A DNA stretch of 64,000 bases from assembly GCF_910594005.1 (NCBI RefSeq), contig NC_057820.1:5461001-5525000 (forward strand). Reading direction: 5' to 3'. The translations under genes were made by a program, and so were the position numbers. The DNA comes from Cervus elaphus. Its lineage: Eukaryota > Chordata > Mammalia > Artiodactyla > Cervidae. How positions within the stretch are numbered: position 1 is the first letter of the stretch; every line of letters begins with the position of its first letter. Shown here piece after piece: positions 43,139 through 53,214 of the stretch. Under the pieces are notes generated by a model. That model saw only the letters and a program-made list of their open reading frames with translations, made no database searches and was not told the origin of the DNA.

Positions 43139-43467
43139 GGACAAAGCTCTAACAAAATACCATAAGCCTAGTGGCCTAAAAACAATAGAAGTTTACTTTT
43201 CATGACATTCAAGGCTGGAAGATCAAGATCAGGGTGCTAGCGTGGCCTGGGCCTGCACAGGGCTCTCTCCCAGTTGCGAAGTACTGTCTTTTCATTTTGA
43301 CTCCACATAGCTAGCTCTCTCTGGGGTCCCTTTTATAAGAGCACTAAACCCATCCACGAGGACTCCATCATCATGACCTAAGCAACTCCCAAAGGCCCTG
43401 CCTCCATCATATCGGGCATTAGATTTTAACATATGAGTTTTGGGAGGACATTCAGATCATAGCACCC
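43139..43467 (-). mobile_element. MaLR LTR (MST/MLT1-like)
   Basis: Antisense order: CTAACAAAATACCATAAGCC, AAGGCTGGAAGATCAAGATC, CCTTTTATAAGAGCACTAAA, ACTCCCAAAGGCCCTGCC and CATATGAGTTTTGGGAGGAC, ending ATCATAGCA. A solitary endogenous retroviral LTR without coding sequence. Confidence 0.75.
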
Positions 43468-43484
43468 ATTTACTGCAGAAAATT

Positions 43485-43860
43485 AGACAGCGTGGAGGAT
43501 GGGAGTATATCTAAGGATGACAGAGCGAAGGGACGTGGCAGTCTATGCCCAGGGAGCCAGATCTTCAACGCTGCTTTAGTGTTAAAGTAAGGAAAGTTGT
43601 GGGGAAGAAAAATGGATGTTTCTGTCACTGCTTTGGGGAGAATAAAAACAGGTGCAGAGGTGTGTGAAGCATACAACGGGCTGGGGATAGAGGCGTTGGG
43701 AGGAATCCGAAGGAAAGATTGATAGGCTTCCCTGGCAGGTTGAGATGAGACCCCGGAGAGCCTTGGATAGCATCCTGAGGAATCTGAACTTTATTTTCTG
43801 AGTCGGGGGTTTCTGTTCAAGGCTTTAACCAGTAGAGAAGGATTAGGCGTGGGCTTAAGG
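43485..43860 (-). mobile_element. L2 LINE, degenerate
   Basis: GAGAGCCTTGGATAGCATCC, GAATCTGAACTTTATTTTCT and ACCAGTAGAGAAGGATTAGG correspond to the reverse of the L2 region 'AAATCCAAAGTCCT...CATGGCCTACAAGGC'. Confidence 0.55.
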
Positions 43861-44199
43861 AAACACAGTGTTCTTGTTTTGCACAGCCTCTGGCCACCTC
43901 TGCCTCTGAAGCAGTTCCTGAGACATTCCTCATCATGGAGGAAAGAAGGAAACACTCTGAGGCTGTTGTCATTGCTAATCCGAAGACAGGGACCAGCCTC
44001 GGAGACCCTAGAAAGAGAAATGCATCTTGTGTCCCTCTAAGGCTGGGTAGGGGTCTGGAAGACTGGAAGGCTGACGTGATACGCTCCTTTGGAAATCACT
44101 TCTGCTGGTGCCAAAGCCCATAATTCTGCAGGTCCAAAAACCGAGGTCCAGGCAGAGGAGCAAATTAGAGGGACATGGCAGTGGTTATCAGAGCAGGTC
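43861..44199. other. Single-copy stretch
   Basis: Overlapping short frames on both strands; none resembles a protein family. Confidence 0.4.
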
Positions 44200-44355
44200 T
44201 TTAGGGTGAGTTGTCTCTCCAAGCCTCGGTGTCTTCATCTGTAAAATGGGATGATAGAGGACGAGCCTCACAGTGTTGCTGACTGGATTCAATGACACAA
44301 AGCATGTGAAGCATTTAGCACTGGTGCTCGGCACCTGTTAGAGTAACAGTAACCA
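44200..44355 (+). mobile_element. MIR SINE
   Basis: CAAGCCTCGGTGTCTTCATC, TGTAAAATGGGATGATAGAG, AGCATGTGAAGCATTTAGCA in sense order. Confidence 0.8.
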
Positions 44356-44451
44356 CTCAGGTAACAGTAACTATTATCATTTTGCCAGCAGTCCTGTCAT
44401 CATCACCGTCCCCGTTACTGTTCCTGGAGTGGAGGTAGTGTGGCGTTTTGG

Positions 44452-44806
44452 TGTTCAGTCACTAGATCGTGTCCGACTCTGTGACCTCAAGAACCGCAGC
44501 ATGCCACGATCCTCTGTCCTCCAGTATCTCCCCGAGTTTGCTCAAATTCATGTCCATTGAATCAGTGATGCCATCCAACCATCTCATCCTCTGCCTCTTG
44601 CTTCTCCTTTTGCCTTCCATTTTCCCCAGCATCAGGGCTTTTTTCCAGTGAGTCGACTCCACATTGGGTGGCCAAATTATTGGAGCCTCAGTTTCAGCAG
44701 CAGTCCTACCAGTGAATATTCAGGGTTGATTTCCCTTAGGATTGACTTGTTTGGTCTCCATGCAGTCCAAGAGATTCTCGAGAGTTTTCTCCAGCACCAA
44801 GGAATA
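44452..44806 (-). mobile_element. BovB LINE 3'-end fragment
   Basis: GTGTTCAGTCACTAGATCGT to AGAGTTTTCTCCAGCACC. The minus frame 44462-44662 reads the ORF2 tail with QRMRWLDGITDSMDMNLSKL. Confidence 0.93.
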
Positions 44807-44821
44807 CATTAGTGATTGATA

Positions 44822-45542
44822 AACTTTATATCAATATAAAATATTTGTTTTTCTCTTTCTGACTTTCTTCACTCTATATGATGGACTTGGTCCATGCACA
44901 TCTCTACAAACGACACATTTTGTTCTTTTTTAATGGCTGAGTAATATTCCTTTGTATATTTGTTGTTTTGTTTTTTTCCTTTGTATATTTGTACCACATC
45001 TTCTTTATCCATTCACCTATTGTTGGACATTTATGTTCTTTCCATGTCCTTGCTGTTGTAAATAGTGCTGCAGTAAGCACTGGGGTACATGTGTCCTTGT
45101 GAATTATGATGTTCTCAGGGTATATGACCAAGAGTGGGATTGCTGGGTAGTTCCACTTTTTAGTTTTTAAGGAACCTCCATAAACGGCACTCATGAACGT
45201 ATTTCCAGGGCAGGAATATAGACTAGATGTAGAAAAAGGACTTGTAGACATGAAGTGAAGGGGTTGGGGGAAGGGGAGGGTGGAGCAAATCAAGAGAGTC
45301 GCACTAACATGCACACACTACCGTGTGTGAAATAGGTAGCTATGGGAAACTGCCGTAGGGCCAGGGAGCTCAGCTTGGAGCTCTGAGATGACCTTGAGTG
45401 GTGGGCTTTGGGGGTGGGGGTGAGGGGTGGGAGGTCCAAGAGGGAGGGGATAGATGTATACGTATAGCTGCTTCACTTCACTGTACTGCAGAAACTAGCA
45501 TAGCATTGTAAAGTGATGATCCTCCAGTTAAAAAAAAAAACA
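44822..45542 (+). mobile_element. Ruminant L1, 5'-inverted copy
   Basis: Antisense part about 44822-45182 (TTTATCCATTCACCTATTGT, AAGGAACCTCCAT), sense part about 45183-45542 (GGCAGGAATATAGACTAGAT, CAGAAACTAGCATAGCATTG, then a poly-A). A duplicated TTCCTTTGTATATTTGT segment occurs at about 44948 and 44978. The inversion point is in the same L1 region as in the copy at 4010. Confidence 0.82.
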
Positions 45543-46229
45543 CAACCTAATGTCAAGCGGTGGCAAAAGGCTGATCTTAAGGCATGTTTGCTGCGAGCAC
45601 TGGTCCAGGTACAAGGCCTTAAGAGTATCTCCCTGTTGGTGATCTGTCTAGATTCACATTTTTAATCACAAGGGCCTTGAAGACAAGTTAAAAACAAAAT
45701 CCAGGTTCAGACCCATGACTGTGAGGGCCATGGGCATCCCCTGGTTGGGTTCTGATGAAGAAGAGCTCTTGCCTACTGTGCCCTCTTTGTTACTGGAGTG
45801 GATTTAACCTCTTGGTTTCTTTCAGTCCCAGGTAGAAGCACAGAGACTCTCTCTGCCTGTGACTCTGTTTCAAGCTGAACTGGAACAGGGCTTTGTTTAG
45901 AGGCTCCCCGTTCAGCTCTGCCTCTGTCCCTTCCCCTGTTCTTCCAGCTGCTCCAGTGGGGGTGAGGAAGCACATCCCACTCAGAGCTTACCCGGACGCC
46001 GAGCCCGGGTGCCCTGTGCTAACAGCAGCCCGGCCTCTCTGGTGGGCACTTTCTGAGTCAGTGATTGGCACGCCAGTGCACGGGTGCAAGGCTCTCCCTC
46101 ACCTCCTGCCTGAATCACAGGCAGGAGGTGACGGACACTTGGCCGGGGAGGAAGGAAAAAGACAAAGATTTGACACTGTCAGAGACGCGCTTTGCTCTTT
46201 TACTTTATTCATTCAGTCTTGTGTTGTGA
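45543..46229. other. Single-copy stretch
   Basis: No recognised repeat family or exon. It contains the hairpin at 46099-46131. The plus frame 45893-46285 (130 codons) runs into a BovB and has no known domain. Confidence 0.45.
46099..46131. repeat. Perfect 14-bp inverted repeat with 5-base loop
   Basis: TCACCTCCTGCCTG at 46099-46112 and its exact reverse complement CAGGCAGGAGGTGA at 46118-46131, separated by AATCA. GC-rich and uninterrupted, so it would form a stable hairpin in RNA or single-stranded DNA. Not part of a transposon I recognise. Confidence 0.95.
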
Positions 46230-46530
46230 GGTTGTTCAGTTCAGTTCACTTGCTCAGTCGTGTCCGACTCTTTGCGACCCCATGAACCGCAGCACGCCAG
46301 GCCTCCCCGTCCATCACCAACTCCCAGAGTTTACTCAAACTCATGTCCATTGAGTCGGTGATGCCATCCAACCATCTCATCCTCTGTCATCCCCTTCTCC
46401 TCCTGCCCTCAATCTTTCCCAGCATCAGGGTCTTTTCAAATGAGTCAGCTCTTTGCATCAGATGGCCGAAGTATTGGAGTTTCAGCTTCAACATCAGTCC
46501 TTCCAATGAACACCCAGGACTGATCTCCTT
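46230..46530 (-). mobile_element. BovB LINE 3'-end fragment
   Basis: GTTCAGTTCAGTTCACTTGC to GGACTGATCTCCTTTAGG. The minus frame within 46387-46962 reads LKEISPGCSLEGLMLKLKLQ before running into unrelated upstream sequence. Confidence 0.93.
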
Positions 46531-46899
46531 TAGGGTTAGGGTTGAGTGCTTGATAAATGTTTGGGGGTTTAAGCCACTCGATAAGTGTTTTGGGGTCTCT
46601 ACCCGATGTATGTGCGAGATAGCTGCTGCATTATGCAGGTTCCACAGGGGCCGAGTTCCTTCCTCTCTGGGTGGGGCTGCCTGCTTGACCTCTGCTGACA
46701 GGAGGAGAGATGGTGTGTCTAGCTCACATGTGCCTGCTAGACAAGTAAAAGGTGGAAAGCCCAGGCCCAGAGGGACACTAGACAAATGTGTGTCCCTCAT
46801 ATTCCGGTGACTTTGGGATCTGAACCCATACTGAGAAAGTATTGAACAGATTTGGGATTCCATGGAGAGCTGAACCCCAAATCTGCATGGAGAGTAGAA
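46531..46899. other. Single-copy stretch
   Basis: Nothing recognised. The 191-codon minus frame covering 46387-46962 is a chance extension of the BovB tail through this part. Confidence 0.45.
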
Positions 46900-47110
46900 C
46901 CCTCTGGAGCCAGCCAGACTTGGATCTGAGTGCTGGATGTGCTTTAATGTTCTCGACCTCATTTTCCTTATCTGTAAAATGGGACGAGCGGTGCTCTGTC
47001 TTGAAATTTTATGAGGATTACATATGAAGTGTGCAGAATGCTGATACCATATGTCAGCTAGGCAGACTCGCAGCTAGTAATTGTTCACTAAATTGCTTTT
47101 GTTGTTTCTT
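46900..47110 (+). mobile_element. MIR SINE
   Basis: GGAGCCAGCCAGACTTGGAT, TTTTCCTTATCTGTAAAATG, ATTTTATGAGGATTACATAT and a CAGCTAGTAATTGTTCACTA tail. Its last 40 bases belong to the duplicated unit described for 47936-48112. Confidence 0.78.
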
Positions 47111-47119
47111 TCTTGCCTG

Positions 47120-47310
47120 CAGAGAGAGGTTAAGTTCTATGGGATAGGTGGCGTTCTTATTTCCACTTTACAGGTGAAGGAGTTGAAACACAGATGGCAG
47201 GTTAAATTGGCAACATTGAACACTAAGTGAGTGGCCAAGTTGGGCTTCAAATCCAGGCTTCTGATCCTCAACCCCATATTCTAGATCATTAGGCTACTCT
47301 GCCTTTTATA
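47120..47310 (-). mobile_element. MIR SINE
   Basis: TTCCACTTTACAGGTGAAGG, AGTGAGTGGCCAAGTTGGGC and TTCAAATCCAGGCTTCTGAT in antisense order. It lies tail-to-tail with the MIR just upstream. Confidence 0.78.
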
Positions 47311-47594
47311 GGAAGGCTGCTGGTTTAAAGGTATTGAGGTGGCCTGAATTTAGTGCATCTAAGACATGGGGGCTGGCTGGAGTGCGGTGACTACAGAAAG
47401 GAGTGTGAGGAGGTGAGGACAGAGGGATGCAGGCAGCTGGCTGTTGTGGGATTGTGGGCTATTCTAACAACTGCCTTTTCCTCTGCATTGATTGAGAAGT
47501 TCCTGGGGGCATTTAAGCAGAGATGAGACAAGATTTGTGTCTTGAACTCCTGTATTTTAACTCCCTCTCTTCTTCTTAAGAATTGCTAGCACTT

Positions 47595-47790
47595 ATGGAA
47601 AGCTTACTGCATGCATCATTATGCCAAGTGCTTTATGTGCATTTTCTTATTTAATTCTAAAGCCAGATTTGCAAGGTAGAAATTACCAACCCCAGTCTAC
47701 AGATGAAGAAACTGAGGCTTAAAGAGTTTCACAACTCCATCAAAGGTTCCATAGCTTGTCAAGAGTACAATCCAGTTTGGGCTAAAACAG
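47595..47790 (-). mobile_element. MIR SINE
   Basis: GCCAAGTGCTTTATGTGCAT, CAGATGAAGAAACTGAGGCT and AGAGTACAATCCAGTTTGGG in antisense order. Confidence 0.8.
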
Positions 47791-47935
47791 TATAATCCTG
47801 CTTGGTTCTGAAACCAGTGTTTCTTTTTTTTCTCTCCCATCTCCAAAGAGTTGATCTGCTTTTCCATGATGGACCACAGACTTAGTTCCAGAGGATCCAC
47901 ATCTTACTTAAAGGGAGTGCCCGAGAACTGAAACA

Positions 47936-48112
47936 GCAGCTAGTAATTATTCAGTAAATTGCATTTGTTCTTATTTCTTTCTTGTCTACATAGAGAATTT
48001 AAGTTCTGTGAGATAGGTAATGTTATTATCTCCACTCTATAGATGAGGAAGTTAAAACACAGATGTTAAGTCACTTGCCAACATCGGACACTAAGTAAGT
48101 GGCCAGGCTGAG
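47936..48112 (-). repeat. Local duplicate of 47070-47240 (MIR tail joined to MIR)
   Basis: GCAGCTAGTAATTATTCAGT, TTTCTTTCTTGTCTACATAG, GAGGAAGTTAAAACACAGAT and GGACACTAAGTAAGTGGCC align in order with the unit about 866 bases upstream, by eye near 75-80% identity. The match spans the junction between two opposed MIRs, so a local duplication explains it better than two independent MIR insertions. Confidence 0.75.
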
Positions 48113-48186
48113 GCAGGGCTCCATTGCAGACGCATCAACACCCAGGAGAGAGAACTTCTCTTAATGCACCTGCTGTTATATCTCCT

Positions 48187-48406
48187 GGGCTTCCGAGGTG
48201 GTACTAGTGGTAAAAAAAACCTTCCTGCCAATGCAGGAGATGTAAGAGAGACTTGGGTTCAAGCCCTAGATTGAGAAGATCCTCTGGAGGAGGGCATGGC
48301 AACCCGCTCCAGTATTCTTGCCTGGAGAATCCCATGGACAGAGGAGCCTTGCTGGCTTCAGTCCACGGGGTCACAAGAGTCAGACATGACTGAAGCGACG
48401 ACTCAG
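48187..48406 (+). mobile_element. Bov-tA SINE
   Basis: GGGCTTCCGAGGTGGTACTA to CATGACTGAAGCGACGACTC. An extra TAAGAGAGACTTGGG lies after the head. Confidence 0.93.
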
Positions 48407-48499
48407 AATGCACGCATTACTTCTCTCTAAGCTTCCCTCATGGTACAGCTGACAAGGGTGGGGTGCTGACGGTGACATTCATGCAGATTAGAAATCTAT

Positions 48500-48600
48500 G
48501 AGCTCTTTGACTTAAATTCTAGTTTCACGTGAACCACCAACTAGCTGTGTGATCTTAGCCCCAGTGCTCATCTAACTATAATCACCAGTGTCTGTGAATT
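48500..48600 (+). mobile_element. MIR SINE, decayed
   Basis: CACCAACTAGCTGTGTGATC is the MIR core in sense. The flanks are too diverged to place. Confidence 0.5.
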
Positions 48601-48609
48601 TGTGTTGTG

Positions 48610-48745
48610 ATGTCTGTCTTCCCAGAAGCCTTCAGGAGGATAAAGTCAGGGATTATCTCAGTTCTTGCTATATCCTCATTACTTGAAGCAGTGTTTGACA
48701 CGTAGCACAAAGCCAATCACTATTTGAATGAAAAATAATAATAGC
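48610..48745 (+). mobile_element. L2 LINE 3' end
   Basis: AAGTCAGGGATTATCTCAGT, TTGCTATATCCTCATTACTT and GTTTGACACGTAGCACAAAG lead to a TTTGAATGAAAAATAATA end. Confidence 0.62.
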
Positions 48746-48749
48746 TGGC

Positions 48750-49295
48750 TATTATGGAGTGCTTTCTCCCTATCAAGCACATTATATACGTTTTCCAGTG
48801 TCACTGAATCATGACACCTATTTGTTTTTGCTGTTGTTCAGTCGCTAAGTCGTGTCTGACTCTTTGGACTGCAGCACGCCAGGCTCCCCTGTCCTCCACT
48901 ATCTCCTGGAGTTTGTTCAGATTCATATCCACTGAGTCAGTGATGCCATCCAGCCATCCCATCCTCTGTCACCCCCTTCTCATCCTGCCCTCAATCTTTC
49001 CCAGCATCAAGGTCTTTTCCAATGAGTCAGCTCTTTGCATCAGGTGGCTGAATTATCGGAGCTTCTGCTTCAGCATCAGTCCTTCCAGTGAATATTCAGG
49101 GTTGATTTCCTTTAGGATGGACTGGTTTGATCTCCTTACTGTCGAAGGAGCTCTCAAGAGTCTTTTTCTCCAGCACCACAACCTGAAAGCATTGATTCTT
49201 CAGCAATAATATGATCATCATCTCCACTTTACAGATTAGGAAATTGAGGCCAGCAAGTCTTAGCAACTCATTCAAGATCACATGAATAAATACAT
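48750..49295 (-). mobile_element. MIR SINE interrupted by BovB
   Basis: Left part 48750-48815 (TATCAAGCACATTATATACG). Right part 49205-49295 (TCATCTCCACTTTACAGATT, TTCAAGATCACATGAATAA). The two halves are in correct antisense order. Confidence 0.75.
48831..49204 (-). mobile_element. BovB LINE 3'-end fragment nested in MIR
   Basis: CTGTTGTTCAGTCGCTAAGT to AAAGCATTGATTCTTCAGC. A 9-10 base deletion removes GCGACCCCAT near the terminus. Confidence 0.93.
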
Positions 49296-50399
49296 AATGA
49301 AGGTGGCTTCAGTGTCAATGACCTCGGATGAAAAATGAGAGATTTGAATTAGCTCACGTCTGTGGGTCCTTCATGTTGTAAAATCAGACTTAAAGAATCT
49401 GATTCCCAGGATAAAGCTTTTTCATCCCCATCTCATTGTGTCCCCGTAACTCAGAGGAGGGAACATTTAGGACAAATGTATGGCTTTCATGAAGCTCATT
49501 TTATATCTTTGTGTTCCTTTTTTTCAGGGGAACACAACGGGGGGGATGAGTTCGCCTGGCCGTCCAGCTGTGGGGGGTGGTGAGCTGGAGAGGAGTCTCT
49601 TTGCAGAGCTTGGCGTAGGTGGCCCAGGGATTGGAACCCCGGCCGCTGCTGGTAGGCCTCCTGCAATTTGCTTTCCCTCCGCAAGTGCGCCACAGGGCGC
49701 CTGGGCTTCTTGAAATCGCTCTCATTTAAGAATCTGTCGTTTTTAAAGCAAATGTGTCATCTGAAACCTTTTACGGCTTTATGGAAATCTAAACGCACTT
49801 TCGAAGCACAGTTAGCCCGGCTTTACCTGCCCGTTTCTCTCATGCACACTGTTACCCACATAGGAAGGCGGCTGGCTGGCAAGTTAAATACCTCTTTGAC
49901 TTCAGCCCCATCACCTTGGATGATGAGAGGAGATGAAGCTCTATCCTTTGAGAAAGAGTTGGAAGTCTCAAGGTGATTAGTCTGGAGATGAGGAGGGGTC
50001 ATGGGGGCCATGACTGTGTCCTCAAATGTTTGAAGGCCATTTTTTTTTGAAGAGATATATTTAGGACACTCAGGTGCTGAGTAGCCAAGGAAAAATGGTT
50101 ACTGGGGCAAGTTAATTTTGCTGTCACTTCCTTCCCTCCCCCCACTTCAGTTCAATTACTAAACAAACAGCCAGAAGTGTCTCAGAATTTCAGGCATCAG
50201 TTGAATATTTACTCTAGATTATATATTAATACAAGTTTCCTACTATTCTTAACCTGCTGCAATAATCCCACGAGTAGAAATTAAATGTGAAATTCTTCTG
50301 CCTTCTTTCATTTTCTTCTGCAAATTGCACAGTTCTCTCCCATGTCTTTTCAAAACAGTTAAAATGATGAAACTAAGGCAGGATCTCCATTTGCTGTCA
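49296..50399. other. Single-copy stretch, about 1.1 kb, with an exon-like block
   Basis: At 49510-49655 a pyrimidine-rich CCTTTTTTTCAG precedes a GC-rich block starting GGGAACACAACGGGG and ending CCGCTGCTG followed by GTAGGC, an arrangement like a 3' splice site, short exon and 5' splice site. One plus frame (49480-49713) is open through it. I recognise no protein. 49690-49960 is repeat-free and may be conserved non-coding sequence. Confidence 0.3.
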
Positions 50400-50690
50400 C
50401 AGGATTTATTTTTTTTCCTCGTTCATTCTTTTGACAAATGTCATTGGGCATGTTGCCCTATGCAAGGCACTGGGATTAGGGAAAAAGCTAAAGCCGGAGA
50501 CAGAAAATAAACACAGGAGCAAATAAAACAAGCACAGATACCGTTATTTGTATGAAGGGGATGAGAAAGATGGACTGGGTCTAGAGGAGAGATGTCCTCT
50601 TTCAGGTTAAGCGGGTTTGGCAAGGCCTCTCTGAGAAGGTAACATTTAATTTACCTGAAGAATGGGGAGGCACAAGCCATGGAGGAAAGC
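50400..50690 (-). mobile_element. L2 LINE 3' end
   Basis: ATGCAAGGCACTGGGATTAG, GGAGACAGAAAATAAACACA, GCAAGGCCTCTCTGAGAAGG and TAACATTTAATTTACCTGAA: the reverse of the L2 series around 'GAGAGGCCTTCCCTGA'. Confidence 0.78.
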
Positions 50691-50794
50691 TGAATCTGTA
50701 CATCAGTGAAAATACGGGTATTTCTTTCTAGACCTCAATCCAGTATATTTTCTCTCTCTCTTGCAACATTAGCTCTATATCAGATCTTTTGATT

Positions 50795-51245
50795 TTCTTC
50801 GTGCAATTCAAAAAACATTTATTGAGCACATCCCATGTGTCTTAAAGAAAGTGAAATCTCTCAGTCAGACTTTTTGTGACCCCATTGATTGTAGCCCACC
50901 AGGCTCCTCTGTCCGTGGGATTCTCTAGGCAAGAATACTGGAATGGGTTGCCATTTCCTTCTCCAGGGGATCTTCCCGACCCAGGGATCGAACCCAGGTC
51001 TCTCACATTGCAGGCAGACGTTTTAACTTCTGAGCCACCAGGGAAGCCTCAATGTATTTTGAACTGTGCTGTATGCATTATTATTTTAAAATATAATATA
51101 TATTTTAACCCCATTTGGTAGGAATTGACATCCCTGAGTCAATGGCCACTAAGAAGGTTAAGCTGTTGCTCTAGAGCGAGATGCTTAATAAAATCAGAGC
51201 TCAGATTTGGACTCCGGGCTGTTAGGTTCCTGTGTGTCATCTCTC
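50795..51245 (-). mobile_element. MIR SINE interrupted by Bov-tA
   Basis: Left part 50795-50846 (AACATTTATTGAGCACATCC). Right part 51050-51245 (AACCCCATTTGGTAGGAATT, AATCAGAGCTCAGATTTGGA). Confidence 0.72.
50847..51049 (-). mobile_element. Bov-tA SINE nested in MIR
   Basis: GAAAGTGAAATCTCTCAGTC to GAGCCACCAGGGAAGCCTC. Confidence 0.94.
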
Positions 51246-51899
51246 TACTGAGCCTCACTTTGGGGCTCTTCAGGGACACGTCTGCGACGCAGGTTGCCTG
51301 GAAGCGGCTGCCATCCTCTCCAATGAGGGAGCCAGTTAGCTGTCTCCAGACTGGCGCCTTCTCTTTGGGTTTCAAGGGCCTCAGTCTCCATCCCTGAGAA
51401 GAGCTAAGACGATGACTTGGAGAGGAAATGGAGTAGGAAGACAGAAGCAATAGCCTGGGAGCCGGGCTACGTTTATACCAGAAGGGACGGCAGAGAGGCC
51501 AGGCTGGGATCTCAAGGGACACACAGAAGAAGTGGCAGTTTCCTCAGCGTCCCCAAGGGCTTCACAATGACTCCTCCTGTCAAATGTCCCCCAAAAGCCC
51601 CCTCCCCCTTGGCCAAACCCAGACCAAGAGATGCGGCAGAGGCAGAGGCGATGGAGCCCTCGGCTGAGGGAGGCTGCGAGGCGGACGGCAGGCATTGCCG
51701 AGGCGGCACGCAGCCCCTGACCTACTTCATCCCTCTTCTAGGTTGAGTACATCGGAGGCTGAAGAAGAATGTGGGTCACCCCTCACACTTTGGCAGACCC
51801 GTGTGCTCAGCGGAGAGTGAAATCCTGTCACACTAAATCCATCAGACAAACGGTGCTCATGAAAGGCATTCTCTTGTCCAGAATCAAAGGCAAAGGAAG
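51246..51899. other. GC-rich single-copy stretch
   Basis: Overlapping frames at 51417-51746 (plus, 109 codons) and 51139-51522 (minus, 127 codons) have no recognised domain. The part 51590-51710 is CpG-richer than its surroundings. No splice or promoter evidence is convincing. Confidence 0.45.
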
Positions 51900-52350
51900 T
51901 TGTAGCCAGTGGCCCTGGGTTGAAGACTGTCCTCCTTGAGCCCGTCTTTCCCAAATCCCGGGATCTCAGAACATGAGCTTTTGGCAATAGGGTCTCGGAA
52001 GGTGTACCTAGTTAAGGCAAGGTCACACTGGATTCGGGTGGGTTTACATCCAGCGTCTGGTGCCCTCATGAGACACAGAGACAGACACACAGGGAGGTGG
52101 CCGTGTGAAGGCAGAGGCAGAAACCAGAGTGACGCTCCTGCAAACCAAGGATGCCAAGCGCTGCCGGCCACCTCCAGAATCTAGGAGAGAACCATGGAGC
52201 AGATGCTTCCTGATGGTTCGGAAGGAACCAATTCTGCTGAAACCTTGATTCAAGAATTCTAGACTTGAGAACTGTGGAAGAACAAGTTTCTGTGGTCTTA
52301 AGCCACCAACGTGTGGCCATTGGTTACAGCAGTCACAAGAAATTAATATG
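51900..52350 (+). mobile_element. MLT1-type MaLR LTR, degenerate
   Basis: ACACTGGATTCGGGTGGGTT, ACACAGAGACAGACACACAG, GGCCGTGTGAAGGCAGAGGC, then GTGGTCTTAAGCCACCAACG and GGTTACAGCAGTCACAAGAA, ending TTAATATG. Order matches the MLT1 3' half. Confidence 0.72.
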
Positions 52351-52378
52351 CCCACCTACTTAATACTACTTAACACTT

Positions 52379-52870
52379 TTTCATTATTAAAAAGTAGAGA
52401 CATCACTTTGCCGACATAGGTCGGTATAGTCAAAACTATGGTTTTTCCAGTGGTCATGTATGGATGTGCGAGTTGGACCATAAAGAAAGCTGAGCGCCAA
52501 AGAATTGTTGCTTTTGAACTTCGGTGTTGAAGACTCTCGAGAGTCCCTTGGACTGCAAGGAGATCCAACCAGTCAATCCTAAGGGAAATCAGTCCTGAAT
52601 ATTCATTGGAAAGACTGATGCTGAAGCTTCAATACTTTGGCCACCTGATGCGAAAAACTGACTCATTGGAAAGGCCCCTGATGCTGGGAAAGATTGAAGG
52701 CAAAAGGAGAAGGGGATGACAGAGGATGAGGTAGTTGGATAGCATCACCGATTCAATGCACATGAATTTGAGCAAAGTCCGGGAGATGGTGAAGGACAGG
52801 AGTGTGAAGTGCTGCAGTCCATGGAGTTGCAAAGAGTTGGACACAACTGAGCGACCCATCAACAACAAAC
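52379..52870 (+). mobile_element. BovB LINE fragment with target-site duplication
   Basis: Exact 10-bp repeat CTACTTAACA at 52369-52378 and 52871-52880. Contains GTAGAGACATCACTTTGCCG, TGGTCATGTATGGATGTGCG and the terminal GAGCGACCCATCAACAAC. Stops and small indels interrupt the ORF2 tail. Confidence 0.95.
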
Positions 52871-52999
52871 CTACTTAACAGTAAGGACCTCTGAAATTCC
52901 ATTCCTCAGTCCAGGTGACATTACCAATGGTGAAGTGCCAGCCACTTCTTGGTACTCTGACACGTTCCCCTCCTCACTTCCTACTGCAATAGCCTGCCT

Positions 53000-53140
53000 C
53001 CTCTTCCTGCTCTTCATCTCCATTCCTAACTCCTTGTGGGCAAAGACCCAGATTTAATTCCTCGCTGTATCCCTAGTTCCTGGAACATACTTGTACTCAA
53101 CAAATATTGAAAGAATGGATGCATACGAATGAATAAATTA
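53000..53140 (+). mobile_element. L2 LINE 3' end
   Basis: AACTCCTTGTGGGCAAAGAC, TCGCTGTATCCCTAGTTCCT and CTCAACAAATATTGAAAGAA form the L2 terminus. Confidence 0.8.
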
Positions 53141-53214
53141 GATGCTTCTTGGCTAAAGCCGTGCTTCCCCAAATTCAGAAACTGCAAACAGCCCACCATT
53201 TTATGCAATCATTG

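Noticed and set aside
46529..46546. Telomere-like TTAGGGTTAGGG
   Set aside because: Little more than two units, and the first TTTAGG is the end of the BovB sequence.
46387..46962. Longest minus-strand open frame nearby (191 codons)
   Set aside because: Its C-terminal third is the BovB ORF2 tail; the rest runs by chance through unrelated upstream DNA.
51139..51746. Overlapping open frames on both strands in a GC-rich patch
   Set aside because: Open frames on both strands at once reflect GC content; no family features were seen.
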